From assembly GCA_044341025.1 (NCBI GenBank), contig JBIISM010000017.1, positions 1-44,307 of the forward strand: DNA of 44,307 nt, written 5' to 3'. This DNA comes from JABMMZ01 sp044341025. Its GTDB lineage: Bacteria > Bacteroidota > Bacteroidia > NS11-12g > UBA955. Position numbers and translations under genes: made by a program. Shown one piece after another: positions 8,486 through 17,987 of this stretch. Position 1 is the stretch's first letter, and every line of letters begins with the position of its first letter. The notes beneath the pieces are model-generated. The model saw only the letters and a list, made by a program, of their open reading frames with translations, did no database searches and was not told where the DNA came from.

Positions 8486-10573
8486 TCAATTTGCAAATAT
8501 TACCTTTTTATTGATAACTTGGTCATTTGATCTTATTTTTAAAATATATATTCCATTGCTGATCGATTGCTCTTTGTTGTAAGTTACGAGTATGTCGCCA
8601 GTTTCATTACTGCTTTCCATAATGTTTGCAACTCTTTTCCCTTCGATATTTTCAAGCCAAACTTCAGTTTCGCCCTCAAGATTGGTGTATGAAACATTGA
8701 TTTCATTCTCGCTAGGGTTGGGGTAAATATTCAAATTTTGAATGTTTTTGACGCCTTCAACGTCGGTATTGAATTGGCCAATATTGATTTCATCAATATA
8801 AACTGCATTGCCAGCGCCGCTTACTACCTCAATCATAAATGAGATATTGCTGTCGTTTTCATAACTTGATAAGCTAAAAGTAACTTGCTTCCAATGCAGT
8901 GGCGATGATGGTTTGAAACTAGGGGCGTAAGTAGTTGCATTGTAGGCTATAAAACTTGCATTGCGGTACAAGAACTGATTCCAACTATAATCACATCCTT
9001 TTGATTGGTATATGCGAAAATCTTCAGATGATGTTGTGTTTTGTCTTAAATAACCAATCATCATTGATATTTTTGGGTTCTTACCAATTAATGGCCTTAG
9101 GTCAACACCTGGAGAAACCAATTGGAAGCGTTGTCCAACTGCAACTGTGCTATTAATTGGAGCAACAATGCAATTGTTGCCTCTGAAGCCAGTGGTGGTG
9201 TCACGTGTAAATTTTACTGCACCTTGATCAAGAATTCTCCAGCCTGTTCCAATATTCCAAGTCGCTTTTCCAAAATCTTGAACCATACTTGGTTTGTTAA
9301 TGGCCACACGTGGTTTCACTTCAATATAATTGTCTATAGAAGTAGCGTTGCTGCCATAAGAATTGCTAACACTTAAACTTACTTTATATATTCCAGGTGT
9401 TTTATAAATAACTACAGGTGTGTCTTTGTTGGTGCTGTTAATGTTAGCACCTACAAAAGTCCATTGCTTACTTGTTACTTGTGCTTTGCAAGAATTGTCG
9501 TAATAATATACTGGATCACCTGCACAAACAATGCGTGAACTGCTAGAAAAATATGCCACTGGCGCAACATTGCCTTTGTTTACACCTGTTGCAAGTAAAT
9601 TTGCCGTAGACACCAAATTGATTCTAAAGCTGTAGTTCGTTAATACCGCATGCATTCTGCTTTTTTGGTTTAAGCTAAACATGCTTTGGCAAGTACCGGA
9701 AGAATAATCCATGTAATTTTCCCATTGGTCAATTAAATTTGGCGCATCTGTAGAGCAAGAGTTGCCTGCACTTGGGCAGCCCGCATTGGTAAATGTACCA
9801 GCAACTGGAGGGGTATCGGCGCACAAGTCGCCATTGCTAGAACCCGTGCCAGCACAACCATCCTCGAAGGGGTGCAATAAGCCCAGGTAATGGCCTATTT
9901 CATGGGTTAAAGTTCTGCCTGCTCCGGTAGAAGAACCGGTTCCAATGCTTCCTACATAATCAGACCTAACAACGATGCCATCCTGTGCACTCAAACCTTG
10001 TGCAACGGCACTTGGTAAATAGGCATAGCCTAGAGTTGTGCCGCCAGAACCGCTGTTGTCTTGGATCGTACTTACTGTCCAAATGTTTAAATACTTTTTA
10101 TTGTCCCATCTTGCACCTGAAATCGATTTAACATTGTCTTTTGCATCGAAATGCAAAGGGGAGTAAACACGGTTGATCCCATCTGTGCAATTGCCATTAG
10201 GGTCTATTTGCGCCAATCTGAATTCAATCTGACAATCAGCAGTAACGCCAGTAAATGCAGAACGTATAGTGGCTCTGTTTGCGTTTTTAAAACTAAAATC
10301 TTCATTAAGAATTCTAATTTGATCTTCTATTTGTTTTTTGGAAATATTTTCTGGTCCGTTGGTATGAATAACGTGAAATACAACTGGAATGATGTACTTG
10401 GTTACACGCTTGTTATTGCCCACTTGAACAACACTTGCGTTAAACGCTTTTTCTGCAAGTTCAATGCTTGGATCTTTTGCTTTTGCAACATCGTGAAAAT
10501 GGTCTGTTAAACATTGGCTGTAGACACTAAACGTACTTTGGATTAAAACAATTGCTAGGATTACTTTCTTCAT
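8486..10573 (-). CDS. secreted M43 (cytophagalysin-type) metalloprotease with PKD and T9SS sorting domain
   Basis: A 695-residue secreted protein. The signal peptide ends near SVYSQ (residue 20). The M43 catalytic domain (about 45-320) holds the zinc motif HEIGHYLGLLHPF (HExxHxxGxxH) and a Cys-rich part typical of the pappalysin/cytophagalysin family. A PKD domain (about 340-425) and a jelly-roll-like domain (about 430-600) follow. The last 80 residues begin LNIYPNPSENEINVSY and end VINKKVIFAN, a type A T9SS sorting domain, so the product should be exported by the type IX system and released or anchored at the surface. It precedes topA by 13 bases, but a functional link is unlikely. Confidence 0.93.
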   Translation of the reverse strand: MKKVILAIVLIQSTFSVYSQCLTDHFHDVAKAKDPSIELAEKAFNASVVQVGNNKRVTKYIIPVVFHVIHTNGPENISKKQIEDQIRILNEDFSFKNANRATIRSAFTGVTADCQIEFRLAQIDPNGNCTDGINRVYSPLHFDAKDNVKSISGARWDNKKYLNIWTVSTIQDNSGSGGTTLGYAYLPSAVAQGLSAQDGIVVRSDYVGSIGTGSSTGAGRTLTHEIGHYLGLLHPFEDGCAGTGSSNGDLCADTPPVAGTFTNAGCPSAGNSCSTDAPNLIDQWENYMDYSSGTCQSMFSLNQKSRMHAVLTNYSFRINLVSTANLLATGVNKGNVAPVAYFSSSSRIVCAGDPVYYYDNSCKAQVTSKQWTFVGANINSTNKDTPVVIYKTPGIYKVSLSVSNSYGSNATSIDNYIEVKPRVAINKPSMVQDFGKATWNIGTGWRILDQGAVKFTRDTTTGFRGNNCIVAPINSTVAVGQRFQLVSPGVDLRPLIGKNPKISMMIGYLRQNTTSSEDFRIYQSKGCDYSWNQFLYRNASFIAYNATTYAPSFKPSSPLHWKQVTFSLSSYENDSNISFMIEVVSGAGNAVYIDEINIGQFNTDVEGVKNIQNLNIYPNPSENEINVSYTNLEGETEVWLENIEGKRVANIMESSNETGDILVTYNKEQSISNGIYILKIRSNDQVINKKVIFAN

Positions 10574-10654
10574 TTTTCTATTGTTCGGGATATGTAATTT
10601 GATTCTTCTACTCTATAAGACTGAAAGCTAAGAAAAAGTTCTGTCATCATTCGG

Positions 10655-11710
10655 TCATTTTTTGTATTTAAGATTTAATAATAAGTGGTCGCAGATGACT
10701 AAGGCAGTCATTGCCTCAACAATTGGCAACGCTCTGGGTAAAACGCAAGGGTCGTGTCGGCCTTTAATTTGTAAAGGAATAATTTCTCCATTTGTATTCA
10801 TGGCCATTTGTTCCTTCGCAATACTTGATACAGGTTTAAAAGCCGTGTTAAACAAAATGTCTTTGCCATTGCTAATACCTGCAGTTATGCCACCGTCATT
10901 GTTCATAGAACGATTAGGGGCGTCATTGTTTTCGCTTCCTTTATGCTTGCTGCTTTTAAAGCCTGAGCCAAATTCGATGCCTTTTACAGCATTGATGCTA
11001 AAAATGGCTTTTGCTAATTCGGCGTTGAGTTTATCGAATACTGGCTCACCTAGGCCACTCTGACAATTGCTTACTTTGCAACTGATAATGCCACCTAAGC
11101 TATCGCCTTCATCCGCGGTTTGCTTAATAAGTTCTTGAATTTCTTTCGCTGTATTTTGGTTTGGGCAACGCACGGGATTGTGTTCTGCAGCTGACCAATC
11201 CAATTCAAAAACATTTTGAACTGAAATAGCGCCAACAGATGAAACAACAGCTTGTATTGTAATTCCTGCCTTCTGCAATAAATAAGATTTAAAAATGGCG
11301 CCGGCAGCAACCCAAGCGGCAGTAATTCTAGCACTGCTGCGGCCTCCTCCTAAATAATCTCTGTGTCCGTATTTTTCATCGTATACTTGATCGGCATGCC
11401 CAGGTCTGTATACATTTTTGAGGTGCTCATAGTCTTTTGAAATTTGAGCCTCGTTGGGTATTTGAATACAAATCGGTGCGCCTGTGCTTAGGCCATCAAA
11501 AACGCCCGAAACGATGGTGAATTCATCACGCTCGTTTCTGGCGCTAGTAATATCAGATTGACCGGGTCTTCTTCTGTTAAGTTCTGATTGGATGTAGTCT
11601 AAGTCAATTGGAAAAGCGGCAGGAAAACCATCAATAACGACACCAACCATGTTTCCATGTGATTCGCCAAATGAGGTCATGTTTAAGCTATGGCCAATGC
11701 GGTTGGACAT
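10655..11710 (-). CDS. aroC: chorismate synthase
   Basis: A 351-residue enzyme of the last shikimate step: it converts 5-enolpyruvylshikimate-3-phosphate to chorismate using reduced FMN. It has the N-terminal signature FGESHGNMVGVVIDG, the RRRPGQSDITSARNERDEF segment, the GHRDYLGGGRSSARITAAWVAAG block and the C-terminal RHDPCVLPRALPIVEAM. Full length with an ATG start. It is 25 bases after rny on the same strand. Confidence 0.97.
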   Translation of the reverse strand: MSNRIGHSLNMTSFGESHGNMVGVVIDGFPAAFPIDLDYIQSELNRRRPGQSDITSARNERDEFTIVSGVFDGLSTGAPICIQIPNEAQISKDYEHLKNVYRPGHADQVYDEKYGHRDYLGGGRSSARITAAWVAAGAIFKSYLLQKAGITIQAVVSSVGAISVQNVFELDWSAAEHNPVRCPNQNTAKEIQELIKQTADEGDSLGGIISCKVSNCQSGLGEPVFDKLNAELAKAIFSINAVKGIEFGSGFKSSKHKGSENNDAPNRSMNNDGGITAGISNGKDILFNTAFKPVSSIAKEQMAMNTNGEIIPLQIKGRHDPCVLPRALPIVEAMTALVICDHLLLNLKYKK

Positions 11711-11735
11711 TAATAATCAGAAATCGAAGAACAAA

Positions 11736-13277
11736 TTATTTAGCAAAGTTTACAGCTCTCTTTTCGCGGATAACAGTGATTTTAATTTGACCTGGATAGA
11801 TCATTTCTTTCATTATTTTTTGAGATATCTCAAAGCTTAGGTTATCAACCTCAAGGTCGCTAGCTCTTTCACTATCTACCATAACACGAAGTTCTCTTCC
11901 GGCTTGAATCGCAAAAGCTTTATCAACGCCTTTAAAGCTCATCGCCAAAGCTTCTAAGTCTTTCAAACGTTTGATGTAGTTCTCAGTATCTTCTCTTCTT
12001 GCGCCTGGACGTGAACCGCTAATTGCGTCACATGCTTGAATAATTGGAGACAACATTGAAGTCATCTCAATCTCGTCGTGGTGGGCACCAATTGCGTTAA
12101 CCACTTCAGGATGTTCGCCATATTTTTCAGCCCACTTCATACCCAACAATGCGTGTGGAGTTTCTGCATCATCCTCAGGTACTTTTCCAATATCGTGCAA
12201 TAGACCAGCGCGTTTGGCTAATTTAGCGTTTAAACCTAATTCAGTTGCCATGGTTGCACAAAGATTGGCAACTTCACGGCTGTGCTTTAGTAAGTTTTGT
12301 CCATAGGATGAACGGTAACGCATTCTGCCTACAATACGGATCAATTCGGGATGCAAACCAGTAACACCTAAATCAACAACAGTGCGTTGTCCGATTTCGA
12401 TAATTTCTTGCTCGATGTCCTTTTTTGTTTTCTCAACAATTTCCTCAATACGTGCTGGGTGAATACGGCCATCAGCTACCAATTTGTGCAAAGACAAACG
12501 GGCTATTTCTCTTCTAACTGGATCAAATCCAGAAAGAACGATTGCCTCAGGGGTGTCATCAACAATGATTTCAATACCAGTGGCTGCTTCTAAAGCACGA
12601 ATGTTACGTCCCTCGCGGCCAATGATGCGGCCTTTGATGTCGTCATTTTCGAGGTTAAACACAGTCACAGTATTTTCAATAGCTGTTTCAGCTGCGGTTC
12701 TTTGTATGGTTTGAAGAACAATTCGTTTAGCCTCTTTAGTGGCATTTAATTTTGCTTCTTCAACAATGATTTTACTTTGGGTAATGGCATCCGTATGAGC
12801 GTCTGCTTTTACCGCTTCAATCATTTGCGCTTTAGCCTCATCAACGGTTAGGTTGGCAACCTTTTCCAACATTTTGATTTGTTGCTGACGGCTTTGTTCT
12901 ACTTCGTTTTCTTTTCTTGCTAGTGCGTTTTGTTGTGAGGATAGTTGTCCTTTGGATTTTTCCAAGTCATCTTCTTTAGACTTGTAGGTTTTGATTTTGT
13001 CGTCTAAGGATTGTTCTTTTTGTTTGATGCGGTTTTCTGAAATTTGAATTTCTGAATTTCGCTTTTGAACTTCCTTGTCATGTTCTGTTTTAAGGGATAA
13101 GAAGCGTTCTTTAGATTCAAGCATTTTGCTTTGCTTAACTGCTTCTGCTTTTGATTTGGCCTCCTCTAGATACAGATTGGCTTGCGCCTGCAGCTGTTTC
13201 TTGATTATAGGCATGCCAGCGAAATAGCCGACGGCAAGTCCTAATAGCCCAATGATGATGTACAATAATATGCTCAT
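11736..13277 (-). CDS. rny: ribonuclease Y
   Basis: A 513-residue membrane-anchored endoribonuclease that initiates mRNA decay. Layout: one N-terminal membrane helix (ILLYIIIGLLGLAVGYFAG), a long charged coiled coil (about 30-165), a KH domain with GRIIGREGRNIRALE (about 200-275), and an HD domain whose metal site includes LKHSREVANLC and AGLLHDIGKV. Length matches the family. The gene order zapA-rny is recurrent in Bacteroidota. Confidence 0.96.
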   Translation of the reverse strand: MSILLYIIIGLLGLAVGYFAGMPIIKKQLQAQANLYLEEAKSKAEAVKQSKMLESKERFLSLKTEHDKEVQKRNSEIQISENRIKQKEQSLDDKIKTYKSKEDDLEKSKGQLSSQQNALARKENEVEQSRQQQIKMLEKVANLTVDEAKAQMIEAVKADAHTDAITQSKIIVEEAKLNATKEAKRIVLQTIQRTAAETAIENTVTVFNLENDDIKGRIIGREGRNIRALEAATGIEIIVDDTPEAIVLSGFDPVRREIARLSLHKLVADGRIHPARIEEIVEKTKKDIEQEIIEIGQRTVVDLGVTGLHPELIRIVGRMRYRSSYGQNLLKHSREVANLCATMATELGLNAKLAKRAGLLHDIGKVPEDDAETPHALLGMKWAEKYGEHPEVVNAIGAHHDEIEMTSMLSPIIQACDAISGSRPGARREDTENYIKRLKDLEALAMSFKGVDKAFAIQAGRELRVMVDSERASDLEVDNLSFEISQKIMKEMIYPGQIKITVIREKRAVNFAK

Positions 13278-13334
13278 TTATTTATAAGGGTTTAAATGAA
13301 CAAGCCAGTGATAAATTAACCTTTCAACGCTAGA

Positions 13335-13637
13335 TTATGGTTTTAGAATATCCTCAATCTCAGCAATCTGACTTTCAATTGGCGTAAAGTCAATGCTTTG
13401 TTCTTTGTATTGAGTGTTCTCGTTTGATTTGTTCAAAGCATCAACTGCAAACTCCAATGCGGCCATTGCTAGACCATCAATTTTGTCTTTAACAGAAAAA
13501 TTACTGTTGAAAAATCCCATCTTTTCGTTCAGAAGCTTTGCAGCCATTCTGACATATTCTTCTTCCTTGGCTTGTATCTTCAAGGGGTATATCCTGTCAC
13601 CTATATTGACCTTTATTGAGATATCTTGACTAGCCAT
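13335..13637 (-). CDS. zapA: cell division protein ZapA
   Basis: A 100-residue ZapA-family protein that crosslinks FtsZ filaments at the division ring. It has the compact N-terminal domain (ISIKVNIGDRIYPLKIQAKEEEYVRMAAKLLNEKM) followed by a C-terminal helix for dimer coiled coil. Length is typical. It lies 57 bases upstream of rny on the same strand. The 150 bases before it, which could hold a promoter or small RNA, show no feature I can identify. Confidence 0.85.
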   Translation of the reverse strand: MASQDISIKVNIGDRIYPLKIQAKEEEYVRMAAKLLNEKMGFFNSNFSVKDKIDGLAMAALEFAVDALNKSNENTQYKEQSIDFTPIESQIAEIEDILKP

Positions 13638-13794
13638 TTGTTTGTCTTGCGTTTAAAGCGAATTTTTATTTTGCTTATTCAAATGCAATTTTAATGTTTT
13701 TTTTTGATATTATCACCATGCTTGATAAAAGAATCCCATGATCTTACCGCCCCTTGAACAGGCGCATACATGCATAATTTATAGAGAAGATGTT

Positions 13795-14409
13795 CTATAA
13801 TATTGGGCTTGGGCCCTCGCGGATAATCTCAGGTTCTTCGCCAGTACAATCGATAATGGCAGATCCCATCAGCCCGCCTTCACCTGCATCTATCGTCCAT
13901 GCTACTTGATGGCCATATTGCTTTTCAATTTCTTCAATTTGGGCTAAAAAAACATCCGTTGAATCTGGGTGGTGAACAGAAGCAGATACAAGAGGCTCTC
14001 CGCACAATTCAACCAAAGACATGGCTATTTTAGAGTTTGGAACTCGAATACCCAGCGATTTTCTATTGCTTAAAAATAGTTTCGGAACCTTGTTGTTTGC
14101 ACGCAAAATGAACGTAAATGGGCCGGGAAGGTTTCTGTTCATTAATTTATAGGTGCTTTTGCTGAATTGCAAAGTATAATCACTAATGTGTTTTAAGTCA
14201 GAGCAAATAATTGATAAATTTGCCTTTTCCGGTTTTTTCCCTACCAATTTGCAAATCTTTTCAATGCCCGTTCGATTAGACAAGGTGCAGACAAAGGCAT
14301 ACAAGGTGTCTGTTGGGCAAATCGCTATATCACCCGCTATCAAATCGTTTGCAACCAAACGCAATTTACGTTCGTCAGGACTTTGCTCTCGGATCTCTAA
14401 TGTTGACAT
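13795..14409 (-). CDS. L-threonylcarbamoyladenylate synthase family (Sua5/YciO/YrdC)
   Basis: A 204-residue single-domain member of the Sua5/YciO/YrdC family. It has the nucleotide-binding PTDTLYAFVCTLSNRTGIEKICKLVGKKPEKANLSIICSDL and the SLGIRVPNSKIAMSLVELCGEPLVSASVHHPDS block. The family makes threonylcarbamoyl-AMP for the t6A37 tRNA modification; YciO paralogues are less certain in this role. Without comparison I cannot tell TsaC from YciO, although the length without a Sua5 extension and the C-terminus IIREGPSPIL fit a YciO-like protein. Confidence 0.85.
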   Translation of the reverse strand: MSTLEIREQSPDERKLRLVANDLIAGDIAICPTDTLYAFVCTLSNRTGIEKICKLVGKKPEKANLSIICSDLKHISDYTLQFSKSTYKLMNRNLPGPFTFILRANNKVPKLFLSNRKSLGIRVPNSKIAMSLVELCGEPLVSASVHHPDSTDVFLAQIEEIEKQYGHQVAWTIDAGEGGLMGSAIIDCTGEEPEIIREGPSPIL

Positions 14410-14496
14410 AGGGGGTTAATTAAAACCTAAAAAGGCACTTGAAAACAGGCCCCAAAAAAGATTTTTTAAGGCCTGATTTTATATGGTTTTAGGGGT

Positions 14497-14784
14497 TTAC
14501 AATTTTGATTTGGTCTTGTTCATGATTTTTACAATGCCAAACAAAACCATCGCTATCAATACGAAGTTGATGCCTGCCGCCAGCAGTTTGCCATAGGTAA
14601 ACGGACCTGCTTTTAAATCTTCGATTTTGTCAAACCCGCCAACTAAAGCAATAATTGGCATAATCATGTCGTTGACCAATGAGTCGACAATTTTTTGGAA
14701 TGCACCACCTAAAATTACCGCAACGGCTAGGTCGATAACATTTCCTTTGTTAATAAATTCTTTAAATTCTGATATGAATCCCAT
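14497..14784 (-). CDS. mscL: large-conductance mechanosensitive channel, short form
   Basis: A 95-residue MscL. The N-terminus FISEFKEFINKGNVIDLAVAVILGGAFQKIVDSLVNDMIMPIIA includes the amphipathic S1 helix and the pore-lining TM1; TM2 is INFVLIAMVLFGIVKIM. The channel opens under membrane tension to release solutes in osmotic downshock. Usual family members have about 130-150 residues; this one has a short periplasmic loop and stops about 10 residues after TM2, so it lacks the cytoplasmic helical bundle. The ORF is intact, so this looks like a natural short version rather than a frameshift. Confidence 0.93.
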   Translation of the reverse strand: MGFISEFKEFINKGNVIDLAVAVILGGAFQKIVDSLVNDMIMPIIALVGGFDKIEDLKAGPFTYGKLLAAGINFVLIAMVLFGIVKIMNKTKSKL

Positions 14785-14857
14785 AGTGTGTTTTTAAAGT
14801 TTCGAAACTAACTTAAAATCAGGAATAATAAAATTTATTTCAAAGAAGTAATACATA

Positions 14858-14890
14858 CAAAAGGGGGCTTTGGGCCCCCTTTTGTAAATA
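14858..14890 (-). terminator. terminator after sucC
   Basis: A perfect 11-bp stem: CAAAAGGGGGC (14858-14868) and GCCCCCTTTTG (14874-14884) with a 5-base loop, located 19 bases after the sucC stop on the minus strand. A-rich and T-rich flanks fit an intrinsic terminator. Confidence 0.85.
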
Positions 14891-14902
14891 AGTAACTGCT
14901 AC

Positions 14903-16120
14903 TTATTTAGTATCTAAAACTTCCTTCACAAGCGCTGCTGCCTCTTTTAAAAGGATAGCAGATTTAACTTGAAGGCCACTTTCGTCTATTAGTTTCTTCG
15001 CTTCAACTGCATTTGTGCCTTGTAAACGGACAATAATTGGAACATGGATATTTCCCATTTTATTGTAAGCATCTACAACACCTTGAGCAACCCTGTCGCA
15101 TCTTACGATACCACCAAAGATATTAATCAAGATTGCCTTTACATTCGGGTCACTTAAAATGATTTTGAAACCAGCTTCAACTGTTTCAGCGTTGGCAGTA
15201 CCTCCAACGTCCAAGAAGTTAGCAGGTTCACCACCACTTAATTTGATGATGTCCATGGTAGCCATAGCCAAACCAGCACCATTCACCATACAACCAACAT
15301 TGCCGTCAAGTTTAACATAGTTAAGGTTGAATTTTTTAGCTTCAACTTCGGTTGGATCTTCTTCTTCAACATCTCTTAAAGCTTCGTAGTCTTTGTGACG
15401 GTATAAAGCGTTTTCATCTAGATCAACTTTAGCATCCACCGCGATAATTTTATCGTCAGATGTTTTTAGTACTGGGTTGATTTCGAACATTGCGCTATCC
15501 GTTTCATCGTAAGCTCTGTATAAAGCGGTTACGAATTTTTCCATTTCTTTTTCAGCTTTGCCGGTTAAACCTAGGTTGAAAGCAATTTTTCTAGCTTGAA
15601 AACCTTGGAATCCAATTTTTGGATCTACCCATTCTCTTTGTAGTTTTTCTGGAGTGTGCTCTGCAACTTCTTCAATGTCCATTCCACCTTCTGTGGTATA
15701 AATGATAACATTTTGTCCTTTTGCTCTGTCGAGTAAAACACTCATGTAATATTCTTTTGGTTCACTTTCACCCGGGTAGAAAACGTCTTGAGCAACCAAT
15801 ACACTATTTACTTTTTTGCCTTTAGGACCAGTTTGTATGGTAACCAATGTATTACCTAATAGATTTTTAGCAATATTGCTTACATCGTCTAAGTTTTTAG
15901 CAATAGCAACTCCACGTTGCTCACTGCCTACAATCTTACCTTTACCCCTGCCACCTGCGTGGATTTGAGCTTTAAGTACTACCCAGCTGCTGCCGGTTTG
16001 TGCCTGAATGTCTTTGGCTGCTTGCACTGCTCCTTCTGGAGTATCAGCTACGATGCCTTCTTGAATGGCTACGCCATAAGATTTTAAGATTTGTTTGGCT
16101 TGAAATTCGTGAATATTCAT
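14903..16120 (-). CDS. sucC: succinate-CoA ligase beta subunit
   Basis: A 405-residue ADP-forming succinyl-CoA synthetase beta subunit of the TCA cycle. The ATP-grasp N-terminus (MNIHEFQAKQILKSYGV, KAQIHAGGRGKGKIV) and the C-terminal CoA-ligase domain (FLDVGGTANAETVEAGFKIILSDPNVKAILINIFGGIVRCD) are complete. The alpha subunit gene sucD is not in the window, as is common in Bacteroidota. It is monocistronic with its own terminator. Confidence 0.97.
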   Translation of the reverse strand: MNIHEFQAKQILKSYGVAIQEGIVADTPEGAVQAAKDIQAQTGSSWVVLKAQIHAGGRGKGKIVGSEQRGVAIAKNLDDVSNIAKNLLGNTLVTIQTGPKGKKVNSVLVAQDVFYPGESEPKEYYMSVLLDRAKGQNVIIYTTEGGMDIEEVAEHTPEKLQREWVDPKIGFQGFQARKIAFNLGLTGKAEKEMEKFVTALYRAYDETDSAMFEINPVLKTSDDKIIAVDAKVDLDENALYRHKDYEALRDVEEEDPTEVEAKKFNLNYVKLDGNVGCMVNGAGLAMATMDIIKLSGGEPANFLDVGGTANAETVEAGFKIILSDPNVKAILINIFGGIVRCDRVAQGVVDAYNKMGNIHVPIIVRLQGTNAVEAKKLIDESGLQVKSAILLKEAAALVKEVLDTK

Positions 16121-16210
16121 TTAATGACTATAATTATCTGGGTTAAAAAACGTGGGCGAAAATACGAAAAAATATTGTTTTGTTTTGAATAAAATAAAAT
16201 CCAATTTCGC

Positions 16211-16876
16211 ATGACCATGATTACAGCCAATGAAATTGTAAAATACTATGGAGAATTGCAGGTTCTCAAAGGCATAAATCTCGAGATTAAAGACAGCGAG
16301 ATTGTTTCTATTGTTGGCGATTCAGGTGCTGGTAAAACCACACTTTTGCAAATTCTTGGAACCTTGGATAAGGCCAGTAAAGGCAAAATTTTGTACGATG
16401 GCGTTGATGTTGAAGCCTTAAAACCGAAAGCACTTGCGGATTTTCGCAACGCCAACATTGGTTTTATTTTTCAATTTCATCAATTGTTGCCTGAATTTAC
16501 TTGTTTGGAAAATGTTTGCATGCCCGCTTTTATTGCAGGAAAAGACAAAAAAAGCAGTGAACAACGCGGCAAGGAACTACTAGATTACTTGGGTTTGTCT
16601 CACCGTTACAGCCACAAACCAAATGAACTTTCTGGTGGTGAGCAGCAGCGTTGCGCAGTTGCAAGGGCTTTAATGAACAGACCTAAAGTGGTTTTTGCTG
16701 ATGAACCTAGCGGTAATTTAGACAGCCGCAATGCCAATGAATTGCATCAGTTGTTTCTGAATTTAAGAAATGACTTCGGTTACAGTTTTGTTATTGTAAC
16801 ACACAATGAGGACTTTGCCAATATGGCCGACCGTAAATTGGTGATGCGCGATGGCTTGATTATAGAAGGCGCTTAA
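16211..16876 (+). CDS. lolD: LolD-like ABC transporter ATP-binding protein
   Basis: A 221-residue ABC ATPase of the LolD/MacB subfamily, which powers transport of lipoproteins toward the outer membrane or related efflux. Walker A is GDSGAGKTTL, the Q-loop is FIFQFHQLLPEFTCLENV, the signature is LSGGEQQR, and Walker B is VVFADEPSGNLD. The stretch LLPEFT is typical of LolD. No permease gene is adjacent, so the partner (a LolC/E-like FtsX-family protein) is encoded elsewhere. The start is at 16211, or at the second ATG at 16217. It ends inside a 4-base overlap with the convergent gene. Confidence 0.87.
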   Translation: MTMITANEIVKYYGELQVLKGINLEIKDSEIVSIVGDSGAGKTTLLQILGTLDKASKGKILYDGVDVEALKPKALADFRNANIGFIFQFHQLLPEFTCLENVCMPAFIAGKDKKSSEQRGKELLDYLGLSHRYSHKPNELSGGEQQRCAVARALMNRPKVVFADEPSGNLDSRNANELHQLFLNLRNDFGYSFVIVTHNEDFANMADRKLVMRDGLIIEGA

Positions 16877-17886
16877 TACCTTCTGGATTCTTGCTCTGCT
16901 TTTAAGTTAAACTTCTCTAAGTAACCGTCTAATTCTCCTCCTTGAGGCAATAAACGGATTTCTATTTGAAACAAAACCATGGATTCTAAAAAGGCTTTTT
17001 CAAAAGCACTCAAAGACATGACGCCTTTGTATTTCATAAACCCTTGGAAGAAGCTGAGCTGAAAATCTTGAATTGGCAGCATATAGGCAGCACTTATTGC
17101 CTCAATATGCAGGTTGTTGGCATTGCCTTTAAGTACATAATATAGGTATTGGTAATTGCTGCTGTCGTTAAGTGTAAAACTTGCAGGGACTTTAACTAGG
17201 GTATCGTGTCCTTTTGTTGGGTCGTTTGGATCTGTAGACACAAAAGCCGGATAGTCATAGCTTCCTCTATTTGCTTTTTCAATTTGAGAAAAAGGTGTAA
17301 TTAACGAATCTGTCTTGTACAATATAGTGCTAGTTTTTTGACCTTCATTGAACAACTGCTTGTTGAAGCGGATTAAAATGTTCGCGCTGCTTTGTGGGAT
17401 GCTTTCAAAATAGACCACTTGGTTTACTGCATACATGGCAAAGTATTGTTTCATCTCTTCGTTCAAAAGTTTTTGGAATTGCAAATAATCAAAACTGATT
17501 TTTGGGGCATTTATGCTGGTTTGCACATCGATTCTGGTTTTGTATATTGAAAAAGAATAAAAAGGCTCTGTCATTGGAGAGGGGAAAGTGGTATCATAAC
17601 CAATCGTTGGGTCTTCGTTGTCGGTTGAAATAAATGCGACTACTTCTTGCTCGAAAAATTTGTGACCTTCTTCAGCAGCTATATACTTTCCATCGTATGA
17701 CAAGGCCTTTAACTTCTTATTTGTAATTGCCGGATAAATCAATTCGCTTATTTCAAGGTGCTGTCTGCAGGCCCATGCGCCGAGTTCGTATTGGCTGAAA
17801 CGAGAAAGAATAGTCTTGGCATTAATTTGAAATGAGAAAATGATGAATAGTCCCGCGCAAATAGTTTTCAAGAAATGATTTTTCAT
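16873..17886 (-). CDS. exported protein of unknown function with an internal duplication
   Basis: A 337-residue protein with a signal peptide (hydrophobic residues 7-20, cleavage near INAKT). I do not recognise the family. Two copies of a motif of the form AF[IV]STDxxDPTxGxDT occur, near residues 84 and 214, each followed by a beta-rich stretch with aromatic residues (TEPFYSFSIYKTR; SNYQYLYYVL). This suggests two related beta domains. The C-terminal 80 residues are helical. It may be a periplasmic or outer-membrane-associated protein; GldN was considered but not supported. It sits alone between two plus-strand genes. Confidence 0.7.
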   Translation of the reverse strand: MKNHFLKTICAGLFIIFSFQINAKTILSRFSQYELGAWACRQHLEISELIYPAITNKKLKALSYDGKYIAAEEGHKFFEQEVVAFISTDNEDPTIGYDTTFPSPMTEPFYSFSIYKTRIDVQTSINAPKISFDYLQFQKLLNEEMKQYFAMYAVNQVVYFESIPQSSANILIRFNKQLFNEGQKTSTILYKTDSLITPFSQIEKANRGSYDYPAFVSTDPNDPTKGHDTLVKVPASFTLNDSSNYQYLYYVLKGNANNLHIEAISAAYMLPIQDFQLSFFQGFMKYKGVMSLSAFEKAFLESMVLFQIEIRLLPQGGELDGYLEKFNLKAEQESRRY

Positions 17887-17969
17887 AATTAGAGAAATAA
17901 ATTGTTGTGATTAATTAAAATCAAAAATAACACTTTTTATTAAAATCTCGAATTTTTATCAAAATTATT

Positions 17970-17977
17970 TACCTTCG
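17970..17977 (+). promoter_or_regulatory. -7 element of the aminopeptidase-MarR operon
   Basis: TACCTTCG fits the relaxed Bacteroidota -7 form TAnnTTYG and ends 10 bases before the ATG at 17988. No clear -33 element was seen. Confidence 0.45.
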
Positions 17978-17987
17978 CATTAGTAAT

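Noticed and set aside
13638..13794. Possible 6S RNA upstream of zapA
   Set aside because: The 157-base spacer has only short AT-rich inverted repeats; I could not draw the long stem with central bubble expected for 6S RNA.
16873..17886. GldN-like gliding motility protein
   Set aside because: Length and export signal are compatible, but I recognise no GldN motif, and no other gld gene is adjacent.
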